Assembly (NCBI GenBank): GCA_964568355.1
Contig: CAZMRK010000785.1
Location: forward strand, 1-14,276
Direction: 5' to 3'
From: JAJPJX01 sp964568355
GTDB lineage: Bacteria > Acidobacteriota > Terriglobia > Bryobacterales > Bryobacteraceae
Length of the DNA stretch: 14,276 bases
A model generated the notes under the pieces. The model was not told the origin of the DNA and searched no databases. It saw nothing but the letters and a program-made list of their open reading frames with translations. Made by a program: the position numbers and the translations under genes. Each line of letters begins with the position of its first letter. The stretch's first letter is position 1. Of the stretch, positions 6,818-14,276 are shown piece after piece.

Positions 6818-6860
6818 TTTATCTTCTGTTTATCTCGATTTCGCTATGGTCGGAGATAAA
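6818..6860 (+). promoter_or_regulatory. TTTATCT direct/inverted repeat cluster; candidate regulator operator or RBS hairpin
   Basis: TTTATCT occurs at 6818-6824 and 6829-6835, i.e. 7-bp direct repeats with a 4-bp spacer. This 11-bp period is the layout of PhoB/OmpR-family binding sites. An exact inverted copy, AGATAAA, lies at 6854-6860. The second direct copy and the inverted copy extend to an 8-bp inverted repeat (TTTATCTC 6829-6836, GAGATAAA 6853-6860, 16-nt loop) that covers the GGAG ribosome binding site and reaches the first ATG. TATGGT at 6845-6850, 9 bp after the second repeat, is a possible -10 element, but it would place transcription start almost at the ATG. An OmpR-family regulator is encoded in the same operon. 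Binding is inferred. Confidence 0.4.
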
Positions 6861-8101
6861 TGCATATGTTGCGCCAGTCGAAGCTTCGATTGGCTTTGGT
6901 TCTTTTCGTAACTTTTGCTGCCAGAGGCCGCGCCCAGCAGACGCTGTCACTTTCGGATGCGATTGAAACCGCGCGGAGATCACACCCTTCGCTCCAGGCG
7001 GCGCGCAGCCGGGAACTGGCCGCCCGCGCGGGGATCACACAGGCGCGCCTGATCCCCAATCCCCGGATGTACCTGCAAACCGAGAATTGGAGGGCTTGGA
7101 GCACGCCGGCCCTCAATGGCGCCAATCAGACGGATACCTATGCGTACCTTTCCCAGCCGATCGAGATGGGCGGGAAGCGAACGGCCCGCACGGAGCTGGC
7201 CCGGAGCAATGCGCGGCGCGCGGAACTCGAGCGAGAGCTGCTGGAACGCCAGATCATTGCCCATATCAAGCAGGCCTACTGGAATGCAGCCGGAGCCGAG
7301 CGGATTCACCGGGCCTATCTGGAAAATCTCGCCAACTTTCGCCAGATCATCGAGTATCACGAAGTGCGGGTGAGGGAAGGCGCCATGCCGGAAGCCGATC
7401 TTCTGCGGGTCCGGCTGGAAGGGGAACGCCTGGAACTGGCCGCCAACACAGCCGGGCTGGACGCGGAACGCGCCCGGATCGAGCTCTTCCGGGCTATGGG
7501 CCAGACGCAATTTACCGCGCTGCGCCTGGTGGACGAACTGGAAGGACCGGCGAGTGCTCCGCAAGCGGATACCGCCACGGCTCTTGCGAACCGCACCGAA
7601 ATGAAGCTGGTCCGGGAGGCGCGTGAAACGGCCGCGGCGAACTCGGCAGTGCAACGATCCCTGGCGAGGCAGGACGTGGATATCCTCCTCGGATATAAGC
7701 GGACGAGCGGATTTTCGACGGTGCTTGGCGGCTTGCAATGGAACGTGCCGCTCTTCAACCGCAACCAGGGAAACATCGAGGCGGCAGACGTCACAGTGCG
7801 CTCGGTCGAATCGGAAGTGGCCGCCACCGAGGCTGTGATCCGGGCCGAGGTGAGGGCGGCGGATTCCGATTTGCGGATTCGCCGCACGCAAGTTTCCGGG
7901 ACGTTGCAGAGAATGCTGCAGCGGGCCGATGAGTCGGCCAGAATCGCCCTGGCCGCGTACCGCGAGGGCGGCGCCGACCTGCTTCGGCTGCTGGATGCGC
8001 AGAGAGTCCGGATTGAACTGGAAACGCTGTACTATCGAACCCTTTCCGAATACCGGCAAAGCATTGTCGCGCTCGAAACAGCGATGGGGGTGAATCCGTG
8101 A
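6860..8101 (+). CDS. czcC: Outer-membrane efflux channel, TolC/CzcC (OEP) family
   Basis: This is the outer-membrane factor of a tripartite heavy-metal efflux system, a trimeric channel that takes substrate from the RND pump/adaptor across the outer membrane. The 413-residue product has an N-terminal signal peptide (hydrophobic LALVLFVTFAARGRA, likely cut before Gln-Gln at 26) followed by two OEP repeats, roughly 28-210 and 225-410. The long amphipathic Ala/Arg/Glu-rich helices are typical. LSDAIETARRSHPSLQAARS (31-50) and the end LLDAQRVRIELETLYYRTL are characteristic of CzcC/CusC relatives. Two starts are possible: ATG 6860, only 4 nt after GGAG, or ATG 6866 (10 nt after it, giving MLRQSKLRLA and 411 residues). 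I slightly prefer 6866 in reality but report the longer frame. The stop overlaps the adaptor gene by 4 bp (GTGA). The channel type is secure; the czc label follows the adjoining pump. Confidence 0.88.
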   Translation: MHMLRQSKLRLALVLFVTFAARGRAQQTLSLSDAIETARRSHPSLQAARSRELAARAGITQARLIPNPRMYLQTENWRAWSTPALNGANQTDTYAYLSQPIEMGGKRTARTELARSNARRAELERELLERQIIAHIKQAYWNAAGAERIHRAYLENLANFRQIIEYHEVRVREGAMPEADLLRVRLEGERLELAANTAGLDAERARIELFRAMGQTQFTALRLVDELEGPASAPQADTATALANRTEMKLVREARETAAANSAVQRSLARQDVDILLGYKRTSGFSTVLGGLQWNVPLFNRNQGNIEAADVTVRSVESEVAATEAVIRAEVRAADSDLRIRRTQVSGTLQRMLQRADESARIALAAYREGGADLLRLLDAQRVRIELETLYYRTLSEYRQSIVALETAMGVNP

Positions 8102-9318
8102 GAAAGATCTTGCCGGTGCTGGCAACACTGCTGCTCGCGGCCTGTTCCAGGCAGCAAGGGCCGCCACCGGCCGCCGCCGCAAACGGGGTGGAGGGGAAAG
8201 CCGCGGGGACGTCCAATATTGTTGTGCTCGAGCCGGCGGCCCAGAAAAGCGCGGGGGTCGAAACCGAGATGGCGGTCAATCGCCCGATTCCGGAGACGAT
8301 CCGGGCAGCCGCGCGCCTCACCAATGACGAGAACCTTACCTGGCGCGTCGGAGCGATTACGGAGGGGCGCGTGGTGCAGGTGCTGGCGGCTCCGGGCAAT
8401 TTCGTGGAAGCAGGGCGGCCGCTGGCCCGCATTCACAGCCACGATGTCCACGATTCCCGTGCTCAATATCGCAATGCTCAAACGGAACTGGTGCGCGCCA
8501 ACGCCAACTATCAGTATTCGCTCAAGGCCCGCGACCGGGCGAGGCGCCTCTTCGAACTCAAGGCCGGCTCGCAGGAACAGGTGGAGCATGCCGAAGCCGA
8601 GCTTCGCAATTCCGAGGCCGCCGTTTCCACCGCGCGCACCGAGGTAGCCCGGACGCGGCAGCACCTGGTGGAGTTTCTCGGTGTCCCCGCCGAGGGCGGC
8701 GACGATCACCAGCCGGGGAATGAGAGCGACGAGCGCGATCTGATTCCGGTTCGTTCTCCGGCGTCGGGTACGGTTCTGACCCGCAACGTGACGCCTGGCA
8801 CCGTGGTCACTCCTTCCAGCGATCTTTTCATCCTCTGCGACCTTTCTTCTCTGTGGGCGATTGCCGAGGTAAACCAGGACTACCTGCCCAAACTTCGGGT
8901 TGGAATGCCGGCACGGATCTTTGTGCAGGCGTGGCCGGACCAGCCGTTCGCCGGCAGGATCGGACAAATCGGGGCATCGCTCGACCCGGCGACACGGACC
9001 GTGAAGGTGAGAGTCGATCTGCCGAACCGGTCCGGGCGATTGAAGCCGGAAATGTACGCGACCGCCGAGATCGAGCTGGGGAGTTCACAACCGGCCGTTT
9101 TTGTTCCGGAAGACGCCACCCAGGAGGTCCGGGGGCAGAATGTGGTGTTTGTGCGGACGGCGGAAGCCCGTTTCGAGGTCCGCCCGATTGAAACCGGCCG
9201 CCGGCTCGACGGCGAAGTCGAGATCCGCCGCGGAGTGCGCTCGGGGGAACCGGTAGTCACCCGGGGCGCGTTCATTCTGAAATCCGAGTACCTCAAGGCC
9301 GCGCTCTCGGGAGAATAG
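8098..9318 (+). CDS. czcB: RND efflux periplasmic adaptor lipoprotein, CzcB/CusB-like
   Basis: This membrane-fusion protein bridges the inner-membrane RND pump and the outer-membrane channel. Residues 1-15 form a lipoprotein signal with the lipobox LLAAC (Cys16). After a Pro/Ala linker come a lipoyl/barrel-sandwich half (GRVVQVLAAPGNFVEAG, 90-106), a coiled-coil hairpin rich in Ala/Glu/Arg (about 117-195), the second sandwich half (VRSPASGTVLTRNVTPGTVV, 218-237), a beta-barrel (about 250-330) and a membrane-proximal domain. An Asp/Glu/His-rich loop GGDDHQPGNESDERD (200-214) joins the hairpin to the sandwich, and HSHDVHD (113-119) is a His cluster; either could touch metal, which is speculation. 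The GTG start overlaps the channel gene stop, with a G-rich stretch (8086-8090) as possible Shine-Dalgarno. No shorter start is plausible because the lipobox must be retained. Confidence 0.92.
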   Translation: MRKILPVLATLLLAACSRQQGPPPAAAANGVEGKAAGTSNIVVLEPAAQKSAGVETEMAVNRPIPETIRAAARLTNDENLTWRVGAITEGRVVQVLAAPGNFVEAGRPLARIHSHDVHDSRAQYRNAQTELVRANANYQYSLKARDRARRLFELKAGSQEQVEHAEAELRNSEAAVSTARTEVARTRQHLVEFLGVPAEGGDDHQPGNESDERDLIPVRSPASGTVLTRNVTPGTVVTPSSDLFILCDLSSLWAIAEVNQDYLPKLRVGMPARIFVQAWPDQPFAGRIGQIGASLDPATRTVKVRVDLPNRSGRLKPEMYATAEIELGSSQPAVFVPEDATQEVRGQNVVFVRTAEARFEVRPIETGRRLDGEVEIRRGVRSGEPVVTRGAFILKSEYLKAALSGE

Positions 9319-9321
9319 CCT

Positions 9322-12423
<3,102 letters not shown>

Positions 12424-12424
12424 C

Positions 12425-12430
12425 AAGGGG
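12425..12430 (+). promoter_or_regulatory. Shine-Dalgarno sequence deciding the regulator start
   Basis: AAGGGG followed by 7 nt and ATG at 12438. This supports starting the response regulator here rather than at an upstream in-frame codon (12351) that would overlap czcA by 73 bp and add a non-homologous Arg/Gly-rich extension. Confidence 0.7.
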
Positions 12431-12437
12431 ACACCCC

Positions 12438-13127
12438 ATGCGTATTCTGCTCATTGAGGATGAAGAGGACTTCGCAAATCTCCTCGCGAAAGGACTGCGC
12501 GAGCACACCTACGCGGTGGACATTGCCCTGGACGGCACGACGGCCCTCGAAAAAGCGGTGGTCAACCTGTACGACCTGGTGATCCTCGATGTAATGCTGC
12601 CGGGAGTCGATGGCTTTCGGGTTTGCAGCGAACTGCGGAAAGGAGGGTTCGCGGCGCCGGTCCTGATGTTGACGGCTCTCGACCAGCCGGAGGACCGCAT
12701 CGCCGGCCTCGATATCGGAGCCGACGATTATCTCGGGAAACCCTTTGATTTCGGTGAATTGCTGGCCCGGATCCGCGCTTTACTCCGCCGGACCCCCGGG
12801 CTTCTCGCGCCCACTCTGCGAATCGACGACCTCGAAATCGACACGCGCACCAGGCGTGTCACGCGCGAAGGCGTCGAGGTCGGGCTTACCGCCAAAGAAT
12901 ATGCGCTGCTCGAATATCTGGCGCGCCGGGCCGGAGAGGTGGTTACGCGGGAAGACATCTCCGAGCATGTCTGGGACGAGCAATATGATCCTTTCTCCAA
13001 TCTGATCGAAGTCTATATGCAGCGGCTTCGCCGCAAGATTGATGAAGCCAGCCGGCATAAGCTGCTGCATACTCATCGAGGCGAAGGATATCGCCTGGGC
13101 GGCGCCCCGGAAGGGACCCGTGTTTAA
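12438..13127 (+). CDS. Two-component response regulator, OmpR/PhoB family (CzcR/CusR-like)
   Basis: This is a DNA-binding transcription regulator activated by phosphorylation. Its 229 residues show the receiver domain (1-115) with acidic pair Glu7/Asp8 in LLIEDEED, phosphoacceptor Asp51 in LVILDVMLPGVDGF, Thr79 and Lys101 (GKPFDFGELLARIRALLRR). A winged-helix Trans_Reg_C domain follows (about 125-222), with VGLTAKEYALLEYLA, REDISEHVWDEQYDPFSNLIEV and HTHRGEGYRL. It lies 14 bp after czcA and overlaps the kinase gene by 8 bp, so it is most likely co-transcribed with both and probably regulates this operon. The TTTATCT direct repeats upstream of the channel gene have the spacing expected for a dimer of this family. 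The metal or other signal is not readable from this protein. Confidence 0.94.
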   Translation: MRILLIEDEEDFANLLAKGLREHTYAVDIALDGTTALEKAVVNLYDLVILDVMLPGVDGFRVCSELRKGGFAAPVLMLTALDQPEDRIAGLDIGADDYLGKPFDFGELLARIRALLRRTPGLLAPTLRIDDLEIDTRTRRVTREGVEVGLTAKEYALLEYLARRAGEVVTREDISEHVWDEQYDPFSNLIEVYMQRLRRKIDEASRHKLLHTHRGEGYRLGGAPEGTRV

Positions 13128-14276
13128 TTCGGTTCGGGTTCGGTTGACCTTCTGGCATACGGGCATGTTCGCCCTCATCCTGGCAGTCTTTGCCGCCGGG
13201 GTATATGGGTTGATGTCGCGCCGGCTGTACGGCGAACTGGACAACACCCTGCGTTCCAGCCTGGATGTGATTGCGGCGTCTCTCCGGCATGAACTCGAAG
13301 AACATAAGGGCCCTGTCGAGGGGGAGGTAATGTTCCGGGATGTTCTGAAGACGATTCATCATTCCGCGTTTCCCCGCGAGGCCATCAGCGTATTCGCGGG
13401 GTCGCGGCTGGTAGCTTCGAAACCGGGGGTAGCCGGCACCGTTCTTCTCGCGGCGCCGCCGCTGCCGGAAGACGGACAGCGCGGCTTCCTGCGAACGCCG
13501 GCGGGAGAACAGAGGACGGCCGCGCGCACCATCTATGTACCGATCGCCCGAACCACCTATCAAGTGGTGAGCGCCGAGCCTGTCGAGCACGTGCGGGCCG
13601 AACTGGCGGCCGTTCGGCGGATTCTGATCGTCGCGGTCCCCTTTGCTCTGGCGCTGGTGGCGGTTTGCGGGTATTTTCTGGCCCGCAAAAGCCTCTCGCC
13701 GGTGGTTGCGATGTCGGAACAGGTGGACCGGATCACCGCCGGAAAACTGGGAGAGCGTCTCAAAATTGCAAATCCGAAAGATGAACTCGGGCGCCTGGCG
13801 GTGACGTTCAATGGGCTCCTGCAACGGCTGGACCAGGCATTCGAGCAGCAGCGCAGGTTTATGGCGGATGCCTCGCACGAACTGCGCACCCCGATCTCGG
13901 TATCCCGTACGGCAGCCGAAGTAACGCTGGACGGGCCGGACCGGCCGGCGCAGGAGTATCGGGAGGCCCTTTCGGTGGTCGCCGCGCAGATGCAGCGGCT
14001 CACCAGGGTAGTGAATGACATGTTCACACTGGCCCGAGCCGATTCCGGGGCTTACCTGATGCAGCGCAGCTCGTTTTATCTGAACGACGTGATCGAGGAG
14101 GCCCTCACCGCGGCACGCCTGCTGGCGGTACCCAAACAGATTACGCTGCGAAGCGGACCGCTCCGGGAGGCGCCCTATGTCGGCGACGAAGATCTCATCC
14201 GCCAGCTCATTCTGATTCTGCTCGATAATGCCATCAAGTACACCCCCGAAGGCGGGACCGCGGAGATCCGCCTCGA
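13120..14276 (+). CDS. Heavy-metal-type sensor histidine kinase, 3' end outside window
   Basis: This membrane sensor kinase is the presumed partner of the adjacent regulator. I translated 385 residues from GTG 13120, which has AAGGGA 3 nt upstream and overlaps the regulator stop by 8 bp. The order is transmembrane helix 1 (about 15-33), a periplasmic sensor of about 130 residues (34-167), helix 2 (about 168-187), HAMP (about 188-240) and HisKA with FMADASHELRTPIS (phosphoacceptor His253). The beginning of the ATPase domain includes the N-box LLDNAIKYTPEGG (Asn370). The G boxes lie beyond the right edge. The sensor contains HELEEH (57-62) and adjacent His80-His81, which could bind metal (inference). 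The layout matches CzcS/CusS kinases encoded with RND metal pumps, but the ligand is unproven. Confidence 0.93.
   Translation, partial: MFNSVRVRLTFWHTGMFALILAVFAAGVYGLMSRRLYGELDNTLRSSLDVIAASLRHELEEHKGPVEGEVMFRDVLKTIHHSAFPREAISVFAGSRLVASKPGVAGTVLLAAPPLPEDGQRGFLRTPAGEQRTAARTIYVPIARTTYQVVSAEPVEHVRAELAAVRRILIVAVPFALALVAVCGYFLARKSLSPVVAMSEQVDRITAGKLGERLKIANPKDELGRLAVTFNGLLQRLDQAFEQQRRFMADASHELRTPISVSRTAAEVTLDGPDRPAQEYREALSVVAAQMQRLTRVVNDMFTLARADSGAYLMQRSSFYLNDVIEEALTAARLLAVPKQITLRSGPLREAPYVGDEDLIRQLILILLDNAIKYTPEGGTAEIRL

Noticed and set aside
6618..6911. A 97-codon plus-strand frame through the intergenic palindrome into the channel gene.
   Set aside because: It starts inside the repeat element, has no Shine-Dalgarno sequence and runs out of frame over the secure start of the efflux channel.

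Overview
The window looks like chromosomal DNA from a GC-rich Gram-negative bacterium. Lipopolysaccharide synthesis (a KdsC-type phosphatase), an outer-membrane efflux channel and a lipidated periplasmic adaptor show the double membrane. The protein flavour (the TilS and QueA sequences, the COG1533 radical SAM protein with its N-terminal VGIAKLAAE-like segment) and the non-coding palindromes resemble what I know of Acidobacteriota, especially the Solibacter/Bryobacter side. That assignment comes from memory of family style, not from a database search. No RNA genes, CRISPR array, transposase or phage gene was seen.

Layout. (1) 1-2539, minus strand: a leftward cluster kdsC -> radical SAM protein -> queA, with queA running off the left edge. 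(2) 2568-6589, plus strand: tilS -> ftsH -> a Gph-like HAD phosphatase, diverging from kdsC with only 28 bp between the two start codons. (3) 6586-6859: a gene-free stretch filled by a 139-bp nested palindrome that supplies the phosphatase stop codon, two back-to-back hairpins, and a short repeat cluster (TTTATCT twice direct, once inverted) just before the next operon. (4) 6860-14276, plus strand: a tightly packed five-gene heavy-metal resistance operon. It encodes an outer-membrane factor, a membrane-fusion lipoprotein, a CzcA-type RND pump, an OmpR-family response regulator and a sensor histidine kinase, which runs off the right edge.

How the genes work together. The left half is housekeeping: tRNA modification (QueA for queuosine, TilS for lysidine at the AUA-reading tRNA-Ile), Kdo synthesis for LPS, membrane protein quality control (FtsH), phosphate-ester clean-up (Gph-like) and a radical SAM protein of uncertain role. 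The right half is an efflux machine. The RND pump takes cations from periplasm or cytoplasm, the adaptor links it to the outer-membrane channel, and the two-component system is expected to sense the metal and switch on the operon. Pump motif residues (Asp392, Asp398, Glu405) favour divalent cations (Zn/Co/Cd/Ni) over Cu/Ag.

Nothing here is clearly a new biological system. The most rewarding items are the repeat cluster and RBS-covering hairpin before the efflux operon, the nested palindrome fused to a stop codon, and a possible sliding-clamp-binding tail on the radical SAM protein.
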